From contig JAPDRO010000012.1 in the NCBI GenBank assembly GCA_030247885.1, forward strand, positions 372,001 to 436,000: a DNA stretch of 64,000 nt, in the 5' to 3' direction. Positions 24,446 to 35,550 of the stretch are shown piece after piece (the first letter of the stretch is position 1; each line of letters starts with the position of its first letter). The notes below the pieces were generated by a model. It saw nothing but the letters and a program-made list of their open reading frames with translations, was not told where the DNA came from and made no database searches. Origin of the DNA: Taxawa tesnikishii (nom. ined.). Its lineage: Eukaryota > Ascomycota > Dothideomycetes > Dothideales. The translations under genes were made by a program, and so were the position numbers.

Positions 24446-24896
24446 ACTGGTCGGTCGTGCTTTCGGTCTGGGGAAGATGTCGGTTTGCCAGATTCCTCCT
24501 GTCAAGAGGAGTCTGCCCTTCTTTCTGTCCTCTTCGATGATGTTGTCGAGGCCTTTTGGACGATAGGAAAGCTGAAGCGGGCCAAAGGACTGCGGATGAT
24601 GCTCGCTTGTTTATGGTAGCATCACCTGCATCGGGCGCGTTTCGTGAATGCAACTTTCGAGATGCAGGGAGGGAGACGCGCGGGAAAGCACGACCACGAC
24701 CGGGATCGGCATCTTCCGGAGACGGAAGTTGCGACTCTGAACTTCTTTCGATCGAGCATTGGACCTACCCGCGTGCCCATTCAACCGCATCCCACCTCCT
24801 TCAGAGATCTCCCACCGCGCATCTGGGAATCTCCCTCTCAGCGACTCTGTTCACATCCTCCATACCCGTCCGCAGTTCCCCTTACCCAGAGTCGCA
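24446..24896. other. Divergent promoter region, nudI and ATP21
   Basis: 451 bp shared 5' region. Open frames across it are shadows without domains. Confidence 0.5.
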
Positions 24897-25381
24897 ATGG
24901 CTTCCACAGGAGTAAATGTACGGCTCCTGCAACCCAACCTCCCATTGAAGCTCGATCCAGCCGCTATCAACTGGCTCTTTTCAATGACACAACACTGACC
25001 GTCCCTATCAGGTCTTCCGCTGGTCGGCGCTCGGCCTCGGCATCTTCTACGGCTTCTACCACCAGTCCACCATCTCCGCTTCTGAAAAGCTCGCACAGAT
25101 AAACGCAGACTACGAGCGGAAAACACGGTTGATCGAGCAAGCAAAGGGGAGTGGCTCAAGAAGACCAACCCTCAATCCCAGGCCCACAACGAGACAGGTG
25201 GTGGTATGTTTACCTAAGCTTCCCTGGGAACACAAATGGCGAATGCAGCGCCGATACAACGCGATGGGGTTCCCTCTTCCGCGACACGACGCTGACTCTA
25301 CATTCTTTAGTCATCTCGGATCCCGAGGACCCCAACTTCGATCTCGAGAAGTACCTGATTTCCAAGTCGCAATCCGCGTAG
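24897..25381 (+). CDS. ATP21: F1Fo ATP synthase subunit e
   Basis: Small inner-mitochondrial-membrane subunit (Tim11/Atp21) needed for ATP synthase dimers and cristae shape. Three exons: 24897-24911, 25012-25203, 25311-25381. The first exon codes only MASTG. The membrane segment FRWSALGLGIFYGFYHQ carries the GxxxG motif used for dimerisation (GLGIFYG). After it comes a coiled coil (SEKLAQINADYERKTRLIEQ). One G is missing at 25146-25149: GEWLKKTNPQSQAHNETGG continues in the next frame. With it the CDS is 279 nt, 92 residues, normal length. Ends DLEKYLISKSQSA. Too short and split to be found from simple open frames. Confidence 0.9.
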
Positions 25382-25815
25382 ATGCCAGGATCGGGGCATC
25401 AACGACTGGAGCGTGTGGGGAGAGCTACGGACACTCAATGAGCAGGGGGACCAACCACCGATCGCGGACGCAAACATCTGGCCTTTCGGCGCACACAACG
25501 GGCAGACAATGGACTCTTGGGCACACTCGGATCATCCGTGCAGGGCTCTGGATTCTCTGTATCTATTCTGTACTATAGCCGCGCTCTGCGGTTCTTCGAG
25601 CGGGCATAGACGAAGGTTTTGTGGCTAATGTCGTGCGACTTCAATGAAATGCTGATATAACATATAATTGTGCCTCTTTGAAGCTTAAACCGTTGGCTCG
25701 GCCCTCCGCTTCATGAGGCAATTGCTTGTGTTCTCTGGGCAGCCGCTGGCACAGAGAGTGACGCTCGATCATCCGTTTTTTGACCAAACAATGTGGGGTT
25801 TTAGGACGCTCCTCG
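25382..25815. other. Intergenic region
   Basis: 434 bp downstream of ATP21. Possibly contains the 5' exon of the damaged secreted-protein locus that follows; an ATG at 25713 opens 62 codons but shows no clear signal peptide. Confidence 0.4.
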
Positions 25816-26678
25816 CTCAGGTGCGTGGTATTTTGTACAACAAGAACACTTCGACAAGACGTCCGCTTGCGAGGTCGGCTATCTCTTCGGTGATGATCTA
25901 ATCAACAATGCCACCTATGCTACCAGTGCGGGATCGCATGCTCAGCACCAGGGGAGAGGGGTGCTGCACACACACGGGACGGCTTCTCTGCAACTGTTCG
26001 TGTTGTGTTACGGAAGTGACGAATCAATCTCGATCGGGTTTGATAATATTGCTTTCTCCGTTCCAGGAGCCTCTGTGACAACTACACCAAGCAGCTCGCG
26101 TGCCTCAACCGCGACAACGGCTTCTAGCCGAAGCACAACCAAGATATCCTCCCGGAGTTTCATAACTGGAGTACGTTCGAGTCCGTCGTCAACATCCAGT
26201 CATACTGCAATCACTAGTTCTACCGCGAGCAAGCGACTCTCAACAAGTTCCTACCATATCTCCACAACGACAGCTCCGCCAAGTGCTACACGAGCTGCGC
26301 CTTCACTCCCGTCCAGGGCTTCGGTGTCCTCGCCCACCATATCAGCTCCGAGCAGCATACTCTCTTCCGCTACTGCCAGCCCAACAGCCACCGGGTTTCT
26401 CATCAAGGCGGAAGGCGTGCCCTACGGCAACTCGACACAGTACATCACGCACAGTGCAGGCTGCTGATGGCAGCATCACCGGGACCAGAGCGTGGCTCGA
26501 TGGCCAGGGACGCTACCAGCAGGAGCCCATCCTGTTGATCTTCCAGGTTTGCCCGTTCTATGATGATAGATACGGCACGGTTTATGATTGGTATGGACCC
26601 TTGATTGAAGCCGAGCCATATATGATCGACGCAAACTGCACGCAAGTCACGCTGTCTTTCTTTGATGGTGTGGTTTGA
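25816..26678 (+). pseudogene. Ser/Thr-rich hypothetical protein, probably broken
   Basis: Not recognised. A coding-looking frame can be read from an acceptor-like TTTTAG at about 25800: ACEVGYLFGDDLINNATYAT, then a hydrophobic strand SISIGFDNIAFSVPG, a long Ser/Thr stalk (26070-26390) and FLIKAEGVPYGNSTQYI. The frame then changes near 26455 by +1, unlike the one-base losses elsewhere, and continues as DGSITGTRAWLDGQGRYQQE to a stop at 26678. No start codon or signal peptide can be placed with confidence. Stalk composition and repeated folds suggest an extracellular protein. It may be a decaying gene or one whose introns I cannot see. Confidence 0.45.
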
Positions 26679-27210
26679 GCGGCATGACACGTCTCGCCTG
26701 AGACGTCTGTTTCCCTTTTCTCTCCAGGATTCATATTTCGTATATTAATCTCATGGTACAAACCATCTTGTTTCGTCCCACATGCCCTTGTCGTGCCATG
26801 ATTATGCACTCCGTTTTCATGAACCGGCATACGCCCGCTTTCATCCGAAAGAAGAAGAAAAAGAAAAACGTTCAGCAACGAGGATTCCCACACCGTCACC
26901 GATTGTAGTACTAGCTCGTCGGTCGACTGCTTATGTATGGCAGAGCGAACGGGATGCCCAGTTGTCAGTCGCTTGTGACCGAACGTGCTTTGTCTGCTCG
27001 CTTCGAATGATTATGATGCGTAGAAGGATGATTCCGTTCCCATAAATGTTGGCCGCAGCCAGATTCTCGATTATTGCAGCATATCCTCATCATCGTCCTC
27101 ACCATCGCCTCCTCTTCCTCCTCCGCCCCTGTCCCTCTCCTCGGCCTCCGTCTCCCTCCTCGTCTGTTCCCTACTCGCCCCAATCCTCCTCAATCCATCC
27201 ACCACACCCG
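26679..27210. other. Convergent intergenic region
   Basis: 532 bp before the PSF2 stop. No supported gene; a CT-rich patch at 27070-27200 is probably PSF2 3' UTR. Confidence 0.5.
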
Positions 27211-27986
27211 TCACAAACCCCTACTCTCAGCGACCTCCATGGCTCCAACACCGTTCATCTGCACTCCGGCTCCTGAATCCAGCACTGTGATTCCTTTCCG
27301 CAATTTCGACTGCCGTACTTCGCGAATATCGCGCAGCAGACGGGTCAGCGTGGATGCCTGTGGCATGTCGTCGGCGCACGAGGTGAGTAGGAGATGCGAG
27401 AGTTCCAGCCAGTGGTATGGTAACGCGTCTTCTGCTGCTGCTGCTCCTGTCGTGTTCGACACGTAGGGCGGTGAGAACTCTACGTTGTCAGAAGAGAGGT
27501 AGTCCGCTGCTGAGGGGTTGAGCGGTGACGTGGTGCTAGCCGGTGGTAAGGACGGAGGAGGAGAGAAGGCCTCGCCTGCGTGCTCGATCTCGGTTTCCAG
27601 GATGCTGGATAAAGCGTCTACGGATAGCCACGGCGGGGGCACGATGTTGGCACGGCGTTGACGTTTGAGGAGCAGTGCAAGCCAGAGCGGAAGCGGAGTG
27701 GGAAAGGGCGGGTTGAGGGGTTGGGTTGGGCCCTGTTCAGTGATGTTGCGGTCAGATGCGATGTTGTTGGCCATGCGAGGAAAGATGCACTCGGCAGTGT
27801 TGACAAAGATGGTGGACGTGGAACATACTAGCATTGCGGTATTCCTGGCTAGCGGTGGTGGGCAAGACTCACTCCGAGCAGCTCGAGTCCTTCGAGTCGT
27901 TGACGCGGTATCACGTTCACCAGCTCCATTTCGCAGAGGAAGGCGACTTCAGACGGGGTTAGGCCTGGCTTGAGCGGGAGCGCCAT
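27211..27986 (-). CDS. PSF2: GINS complex subunit Psf2
   Basis: Subunit of the GINS tetramer, part of the CMG replicative helicase. Exons 27986-27873 and 27732-27211, 636 nt, 211 residues, frame intact. Family marks: [20 protein letters not shown] (N-terminal B-domain start), [20 protein letters not shown], and the helical end [20 protein letters not shown] then [18 protein letters not shown] Ser/Pro-rich insert of about 40 residues ([19 protein letters not shown] onward) interrupts the middle, longer than in yeast. Intron is 140 nt with a GTGAGT donor. Divergent from GCD7. Confidence 0.93.
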
Positions 27987-28605
27987 GTTGTCGTTCGGCT
28001 GTGGGAGGAATTGGTCCTGAAAGCCCAACAAGTCAGTCTACATGTATCGGTGTTTGCGTCGATTACGTCGATGAAGAAAGCGCGTAGAGGGGCAGACGCG
28101 TCGGATGCTCCTGCGCGGAAGAAGCATGTGAAGTCTTGGCCTTTTCGTCTGTGCGGACAATTCCGCCTTCTATACCAGAAAGTTTGACGAGAGCGAAGAA
28201 TATCGCCCACATCTGAACACGAAAGCGAACGCGAACACGAACACGACTTGAGTAGCCGCAGCGGCCATCCTGCGGCGAGAACAGTACAGCAGTCCAAGTC
28301 ATCTTCGAACAACCCTTGTTCCCCGGAGAGCTGGATTCAGCAGACGTCTGTTACCCTTTCTGCCCTTGACTCATCCGTCTTCTATCGCATTTGACCCAGC
28401 TATATTCACAAATCAGCGGGACTCAAGGAGAGGCGGGATACTGCCTACATCAGTCCGGACTTCGGTTTTTCTCGCGCGCAGTATACCAAAGTCAGCATTA
28501 AGACTGAGCAACCATCAGAAGCGCCGCTCTCAGGTTTTTGCAGCTCGCAGTTCCGAAGAAAGCACGCTGTAGCGTGTCCGAAAGCGCGCTGTACGACTCA
28601 GAAAA
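27987..28605. other. Divergent promoter region, PSF2 and GCD7
   Basis: 619 bp between two start codons. Presumed promoters only; a minus-strand open frame at 27959-28312 is the upstream leader of PSF2. Confidence 0.5.
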
Positions 28606-30169
28606 ATGCCGTCCACAACTGTGGTAACGACTCCAGGCATCACATCGTTTCTGAAGTCACTCAAGAACGCCGATGTCGAATGGTCCATTGAGCATTTCGT
28701 ATCGTGAGTACTGTGCTTTCCGGCTGTCCTGCATGACCTGACGGAGAACAGCCTTCTCAAGCGGAGGCAGATCAGGAACTCCCGCCCATGTGCCATAGCG
28801 ACTACTCATTTGTTATTGCGAGTGGTGGCGGCCTCGAAGACCAAGGATGCAAAAGCGCTCATCGAGCGTGTTCGCAAAGTCGGTTCCAAGTTAGTTGCCG
28901 CTCAGCCGCGTGAGATGTCTGTCGGCAACATCGTAAGGCGGGTACTTGGTCTCATCCGCGAGGTCGAAGAAGACGAGGCCGATGCGGATACCCCTAGCAT
29001 GAGTGAGGCAGAGCAACCTCGGTCAGCTCACCCGGGACGCAACGACTCCCTCCACCGCCCCACTCTCTCTTCACACATATCTACATTCAGCCCTTTGAAT
29101 CACGGTGCTGCCTTGCCGCAGGATGTCCATCTCCGCAGTAGCAGCAACAGCAGCTTAGACCAGTTCGATGGTGCGTCAGATGGTGTCAAAAGACCACCAT
29201 TGTTCGCTACGCACACTTCAGGTCCTGGAAACCAGTCGCTGTTTGGTCTTCTTTCGCACCCTGATGAATCCCCGTTGATCTCCGCAACGAACACTCCTCC
29301 GCCTGGCACACAGTCTCCGGTCCCGAAGCAGACGCCTAAGAACATCGCAGGACTTACGGATTCCCCGCAAGCAAAGATTGACGTCAAGGCCGAGGTCATT
29401 GATGGGATCAGAGAGCTACTTGATGAGCTTGAGCAGGTGGACGATCTCATTGCCAACTCTGCGCTTGACCACATCCACGAGAATGAGTACATTCTCACTC
29501 ACACTTCCTCCCAGACTGTGCAGCGATTCCTGCTCCACGCTGCCCGCAAACGCAAGTTTACGGTCATCCACGCCGAATCCTACCCCAACGACCATACCGA
29601 CACGCACGCCACAATCATGCATGGGCGAAAGAAGAGCGGCAGCGAGGACGATGAAGAGCAAGACCGCTGGAAACCTCTCCGCGCCCTTGGAATCACAGTC
29701 ATCATGATCCCAGACTCTGCCATCTTCGCGCTTATGTCGCGAGTCAACAAGGTCATCATGGCACCTCACACCGTGCTGGCAAATGGTGGTTTAATCGCAG
29801 CAGTAGGCGCGAACGAGATCGCGCAGGCGGCAAAGGTGCACAAGACACCCGTCGTGGTTGTCAGCGGTGTTTACAAACTGAGCCCAATTTACCCATTCGA
29901 CATCGAGGAGCTGATCGAGTACGGCGAGCCGAGCAAGGTTGTGCCATTCGAGGACGGCGATGCGGTTGAGAATATTGAGGTTATCAATCCCATTTTTGAT
30001 TATGTCAGCCCAGACCTTGTCGACCTCTACATCACCAATCTGTAAGTCCCTCCTGCTGTTAATGTGAGTATGAAAATGGGACTGACATGCATTTAGGGGT
30101 GGTCACGCGCCAAGCTATCTCTACAGAATCGTGGCGGATCATTACAGGTCTGAGGATATCATCTTATAA
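28606..30169 (+). CDS. GCD7: eIF2B beta subunit (translation initiation)
   Basis: Regulatory subunit of the guanine-nucleotide exchange factor for eIF2. Exons 28606-28703, 28752-30041, 30097-30169; 1461 nt, 486 residues, frame intact. The N-terminal helices (ITSFLKSLKNADVEWSIEHF) and the Rossmann-like C-domain (FTVIHAESYPNDH, DSAIFALMSRVNKVIMAPH, LANGGLIAAVGANEIAQAAK, TPVVVVSGVYKLSPIYPFD) are those of eIF2B alpha/beta/delta. A Ser/Pro-rich insertion of roughly 120 residues (29000-29360) separates the two. The final exon codes GHAPSYLYRIVADHYRSED. Confidence 0.95.
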
Positions 30170-30301
30170 CGAATGCAATGACAACATCACTGCTCTCGGT
30201 GCAAACAATTGCGCTCCAAAGTTCACCAATATTTCGTCCCCTCACAGCCAATCCAATCACACTTGCCATTTCTACCTATGCAGAGTTCACCTGTGCAGAA
30301 C

Positions 30302-31670
30302 TTAGGCCTCAACGCCGCCCTCGATCTCCACACCTGGTATCCTGCCCTCAAGGAACTCCTTGGCCATATCACCCAAAGGCATCCACTCCACCCCTTCATG
30401 CTTGTTGATATATTCGATAATCCTGCCCCTTTCTTAGCCAACGGTCCACAGACTTATCAACCACCACAACAAGAGCAACACCCGGTTAAGTTCTTCACTT
30501 ACCGTTCATGCATCAAGATGACCTGCGGTTTCCCGCTCACCTGCGGGTGTATGCTCATCGGGAAAATAAAAGTATCGTATTCTCTGTACGCGAAATCGAA
30601 CTGCTCGAGCCAGAGACGTTCCACGTCCGCCGTGCTGACGAATCCTTGCTGTCAAAGCCGTCAGCGTCCGCAAGACAGACGGAGAAGGTGTTGATGCGGA
30701 AAACCTACAGCGCCGGGACGCCCAGGGATCGGCTGAAGAGGAGGCCAGTCGTCGACGTGCCAGTTCGCTGGGATCTCGACTATCTTACTCGGCTTTATCT
30801 TCGTCATCGGCGACACTGAAGCGCCATACGATCAATTCTTCCGCTTCCAAGGTTGAGGGAAGGACGATACTTACTCCAGAAGTCGGCGGGCTTGGAGACG
30901 TTCGTTTCTATCCATGTGTGACCGGAATTCGGAGCGAAGTATCTGGCCCATCATATCAGTTTCCGAACCATCGTTGCTATTCCTAGTCCTTCACAGTCAG
31001 ACCGGACGATCGCACTTACGGCTGCACATCGTGATGCATGAACGAGTGGTCGTACAAAATCCCGAACTCCTCGAGCTGCGGAATCAGCTCCTTGCTCGTG
31101 TCCCACGCTGGTGCGGTATAGCCTAATGGCTTCTTGCCTGTGAACTTGGTGATGACGTCGATCGAGCGCGCTAGAACGTCGTGTTGTTGTTGCGCCGACA
31201 AAGTTGAGATATGTTCGTGAGTGTAACCGTGCAGCGAACTGGCCAGCTGGTCGTTAGTGCTTTGTTTACGTTGGAGAAGAGTCAAAAAGGAGAGTGGTTA
31301 TCCTGACATCTCATGTCCCGCATCCCGGACTTTGGCCAGTTGCTTCGGGAACGACTCGATCGAGTGGGCGGGCGTGAAGAAGGTGGCTTTGATGTTGTAC
31401 TTCTCGTAGAGCTTGAGCAGCCGGCCAATGCCTACGGTGGCGCCGTAGATACCGCGAGAGACATTGGTCGGGTTTTGGGGACTGCCGTCACGGGTATTGA
31501 TCCTGGATCAGACAATGAGATCGTATATACACACTGCGCGTCTGTATGGGAAGCAGGCATACCAGTTCGCTACCGCATCAACGTCGACTACGAAGGGTTC
31601 AGCGATAGACTGTGCGGTATGTTGGACTTGACTTACTGCCGTAGCCTACAAGAACTCGCTTTTTGCCCAT
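30302..31670 (-). CDS. Polysaccharide deacetylase, HpPgdA/PuuE-like
   Basis: NodB-fold metal-dependent deacetylase. The sequence matches the layout of Helicobacter HpPgdA: VGYGIDVDAVANW (catalytic Asp region), IKATFFTPAHSIESFPKQL, SLHGYTHEH (metal-binding His-x3-His type), GYTAPAWDTSKELIPQLEEF, HSFMHHDVQPYF, VEIPANWHVDDWPP, and a tail IIEYINKHEGVEWMPLGDMA. Eight exons on minus: 31670-31637, 31587-31563, 31502-31308, 31238-31020, 30942-30875, 30815-30709, 30648-30503, 30422-30302; 915 nt, 304 residues, frame intact. Exon 2 is 25 nt. No signal peptide, so a cytosolic or peroxisomal substrate is more likely than wall chitin. Substrate unknown. Divergent from the acyltransferase-like gene. Confidence 0.9.
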
Positions 31671-32216
31671 GGTCTATGTTTCTTGTTGGTGATGAATGAC
31701 GAGAGCGGTCACTACATCTGCTATTTCTGTTGCGGGCAGAAGTTGCTACCCAATTTACCCGATACCCTTACAATCCTCGTACCCTGCACCTGATTGCACG
31801 CTTCGACCTGCCAAATCCTCACAGATTCTCCATTCTTGCACGGCAGGCCGATACCGAGGGAATGTTTTTGAGCTTCCGAAAGCGGAAAGACTTCGCCTAT
31901 CGTCAACCCCGCAGCTCTTTCGGCGTCACCTGTTCCCTGCATCAACAACATGCGTGCAAACACCACCGCCCAGGGCGGGGTTACCGTGGTTCAGCATACA
32001 GGAGAGGGGTCGTGCGTCTGCCTGACGGTAGATAAGTGACCACTCCAGAGTATACTAGCATCTGGCGATTGTCGAATGCCTCTCGCTAACCGCGCGCTCT
32101 CCGGCACAGGTCTACTAGTATACGGAACGATTTCATCGAGAGAGCAAGGCGCTTCAGCTTGAAGACTCATTACTTGGTGGTATTTATATACCCTTGCCAC
32201 AATTCCAGATACTGCG
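31671..32216. other. Divergent promoter region, deacetylase and Ntn hydrolase
   Basis: 546 bp between two start codons. A minus-strand open frame at 31721-31966 (81 codons) reads rather protein-like but matches nothing I know and would lie just upstream of the deacetylase. Left unannotated. Confidence 0.45.
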
Positions 32217-33433
32217 ATGCTTCAAATCTCCTGTTCGGGATCTCCATACGAGGTGAGGTAGCGTCCGTCCACCTCGTACGATACGGTTCTGATGCTCTGC
32301 AAAGATCGGTTACAAACACGGTAGCGAAGGGAAAACTCAAGTCGGCCGCAGTATTGAATTCTACGCGTCTCTGTTCCAGCAGACTGCCAAATTGGACTGG
32401 GCTCGTGTTCAGGAGACGGCTCTGCAATTCGAAGACTCAATCCACCACAAATGGCCCGCTTACTATGCCGAGATGAGAGGTACGCTTCGCTGACCGAGAT
32501 TTGTAAACAAACCCAGAGCCGGCTTGTGCAACATCTAATATAGATCCGATGCAGGCGTAGCGGAAGGCGCGGAAGTCCAGCTAGCAGACATCCTCGCCCT
32601 CAACGTCCGGACCGAAATCAACTTCGGCCTGTTCAGTGACGGCTGCACCGCTTTGTCCTGGCTTACGCCTCATGCCAGCTACCTCGCGCAGAATTGGGAC
32701 GTAAGTATACACCCCTCCATCCCCCTTTCCCTCACGCACGGTGACTGAATCGAGCATGCCAGTGGATGGAAGCCCAAAAGGCCAATCTGATTTTGCTCAC
32801 CATCGAGCAATCCGAAAAACCAACCATCAAAATGGTCACCGAAGCTGGAATAATCGGTAAGATCGGGCTGAACAGCGCAGGCGTGGGCGTCTGTTTGAAT
32901 GCCATCCGCGCAAAGGTATGGACCCGGCGCGGATGCCCTGCCACCTGGGCCTGCGGATGGTCCTTGAGAGCCACTCCCGAGATGAAGCGGCTTACTGGCT
33001 CGATAAGTACGGCGTGGCGTCCGCATGCCACATGCTTGTTGCTGACGGTGAGAGCGGAGGTATCGGCCTGGAATGGAGCTTCAAGGATAGCCAGAAGCTG
33101 GGCATGAATGAGGACGGGCAGGTGTTCCATTCCAATCACTATCTAGTCCCGCACCCAGGTATCACGGACTCGAACTGGTTGAACGATAGCACGTTCAGGG
33201 TAGAGCGGATCCAGGAACTGGCGAAGCGGGTGGGAAACGATCCGTCGCTTGACAAGGTGGCGGAGATGTTCAAGGATGAGGAAAACTTTCCGGCTGCCAT
33301 TTGTAGGAAAGAGGAAGGCGGTGTCCAGTCGGAGACGCTGTTCAACATTGTCATGGATTTGAAGGCAAAGGCTGCACGTATAACTTTGGGCCGGCCGGTT
33401 GCTCCTGAGGAGACTTTCGCGATAGGGTTTTAG
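32217..33433 (+). CDS. Isopenicillin N acyltransferase-like Ntn hydrolase
   Basis: Member of the acyl-CoA:6-aminopenicillanate acyltransferase family (PF03417 type). These proteins self-cleave before a Cys that becomes the N-terminal nucleophile; here LFSDGCTALS carries the expected Gly-Cys-Thr. Other family marks: MLQISCSGSPYEIGYKHGSE at the N-terminus, LAQNWDWMEAQKANLILLTI, TEAGIIGKIGLNSAGVGVCL and a C-terminal half with HSNHYLVPHPGI. Exons 32217-32252, 32305-32479, 32555-32700, 32763-33433. One G appears missing at 32915-32916 (AIRAK to MDPARMPCHLG); with it the CDS is 1029 nt, 342 residues. No C-terminal peroxisomal SKL is seen (ends FAIGF). No other beta-lactam genes are near, so it is probably an amidase of unknown substrate. 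Confidence 0.9.
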
Positions 33434-34671
33434 CACGAAGGTACTTCGCGGCGTCACCGTGGGCTCCGTTGTTCTGCCCGTTGTCGATCCTTTTGTTCTC
33501 TAGAGACGTGCACCGGTAGTGCTCCGGTACGGCGTGCGTTGACAGGAAAGTGTCGGTAGAGCAGCATGGCAGCAAGGCAGATATTTGTCTGATCCATCTT
33601 TGTCGTGATTCAGGTAGGATCAGCAGGGCTGTTAAGGGCAGGTGTCTTGATTTGAGTTATCAAGATAAACCTGGTCAATTCTCCGCCTTTGTTGATACTG
33701 TAGGATTGAGCTATTGAATGCAGTTGCAGATCATCTCTTTACAGAGACCTCCCGAGCACCGATAACAACAAGTCATTGACGGTGCTGCTGTAACATTTGC
33801 ACATCATGCATTGGAACAGCTTCGGGGAGTAAGTTTAGGGGAGGCAAGCGCGAGGGATACGGTTGCCGGTGTATGAGACCTACCGCGCAGATGCTCTGTT
33901 GCAATACGAGGGACATCAACACTGTTTGGATTGATCACCATAGGAGAGTTCCCTCGGCTCCGGCTACCGGAGTCTCCCATGCAAAACATCATATCAGGAG
34001 TTTGTATCCAGGTTCCCTGTTGGCATATGTGTCGCTCTCAACTTGCATGTGGGATCAAGCTCAGAGCTCAATCACTGCCGATTTATCCCGATGCTGATCA
34101 GTGTATCGTAAGCTGGATGCCGGAGGAGGAAGACTAGACAGCGCACAGATGGTCCATGTCGTGAACGCAATACTGTAAGATTCTTCTTCCCTCTACTTCG
34201 GGCTCCTCTCCGAAGTGCCTTGTCTCCTTGCTCACTGCGGTCCACAAGATGCGCCACCTGGTTTTTCTCGGCTTCCGTTGGGGATTCCGTGCTCAACCTG
34301 CTAGGTCTCGGACCTACCATGTGAACAGGCGTGCAGGCGTACGTCATCTACTTCGGCAGCCTGTGGTACTTTGATGAAGTCGGAGCTTGCGGGTTCCCGA
34401 TTGCAGCAGGCGTTCATCTCAAAGCAAGATCTTTGCTGCCGTTCATGGCCGTTGTCCTTCAAATTCCGTGTGACGTTGGCTTGCAGATGATCCTTAACCA
34501 TAAGACGCGGAACCGTCGGAAGCGTGGTGTGATTGGTTTGACGGTGGTCGCTGTCCGCACTGGGGGCAGCTTGGATCTGGGAGATTCTTAGTATATCCGC
34601 AATGGATAGCAGCCCGCCTGTTGACAAGATCTTAAGATTCGAGTATAAGACTATGACCGACACGTCACAGA
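33434..34671. other. Gene-free region
   Basis: 1.24 kb. Open frames on both strands (for example 34301-34816 minus) lack domains; the latter is the antisense of the UNC93-like remnant and its flank. May hold decayed upstream exons of that remnant, but none can be recognised. Confidence 0.45.
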
Positions 34672-35131
34672 TGAAGATCCCACGGATTGGAATGGCGAAG
34701 ACTTTAGCTGGATCTTCATACTCTTCATGCTGAACTGTACCGCGAGCTCTCTGTGGCAACAAGTCATCATGTACGTTCTCGGCGCTCCCATGAACTCGCC
34801 GGCTAAGCTCGGCCACTACTCCGGGGTGTTTTGTGGCGTGCTAGGAGCTGGAGAAGCGATCTGCTTCGGGCTAGACAGCATTGAGATACCGTACATCAAA
34901 GAAGTCGGCGGCATTTTCGCATTCTATGCTACCGGTGTAGCCGTGTTCTATTGGCTGGCTTGGTTCCCCGTCGACGAGACGAACTAGTCCAAGGACGGTG
35001 AGACTGGTGCTGTCGTACCGAATCACATCCTCAAAGAGAAGGGACTGGAGGGCGTGAATACGCAAGATGAGACTTCGGTGGGTGAGGTAACCGAAGAAGT
35101 ACCACACAAAGCACGAATAGAGTACAGATAA
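34672..35131 (+). pseudogene. UNC93-like (DUF895) transporter fragment
   Basis: C-terminal piece of a fungal UNC93-like MFS membrane protein: SWIFILFMLNCTASSLWQQV, then NSPAKLGHYSGVFCGVLGAG and EAICFGLDSIEIPYIKEVGG, three helices. An in-frame TAG follows DETN at 34986, after which the same frame still reads a plausible tail (KDGETGAVVPNHILKEKGLE onward) to 35131. The N-terminal nine or so helices are absent upstream. Both truncation and stop point to a pseudogene, not to the single-base losses seen elsewhere. Confidence 0.7.
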
Positions 35132-35550
35132 CTTGGTATAGCATAGACTGCTACAACACAAGGGTGATGGCCATCGTTATACGCTCATCATGCTGATCCT
35201 GTTCGCTGTTTTGACTTGCAATGTGGACGTGCAATGAGGGTCAAGCAATTTCTGGTTAAACCGGATCGCCACTTCACGGCAAGGTTTCCCTCTGATGATG
35301 ACTCCAAGTGTATCGTTCCGAAGTGTTGTTTGAACAGACATTCTTATCTGCCAGGGTTGCCCTGAGAAAGTGATACGTTGGTGTTCGTGTGAAAGAGAAT
35401 CGGAGGGGCGACGTGATGCCAAGCCGTGTAGGGTCCGAGCTGCAGCCGACCGCACTCGAATTTCTCGAATGATGCCGGCTTTGATTTGAGACTCTCGACG
35501 ACCAACGAACCCAACGACAACCATCGAACGACAACCGCACAACCGTCATC
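35132..35550. other. Intergenic region, RPL24 promoter
   Basis: 419 bp upstream of RPL24; expected to contain a ribosomal-protein promoter. No motif I can assign firmly. Confidence 0.5.

Noticed and set aside
31721-31966. 81-codon minus-strand frame between deacetylase and acyltransferase
   Set aside because: Reads fairly protein-like but has no known match and would sit in the deacetylase promoter; not enough to call.
34301-34816. 171-codon minus-strand open frame
   Set aside because: Antisense to the UNC93-like remnant and without any motif.
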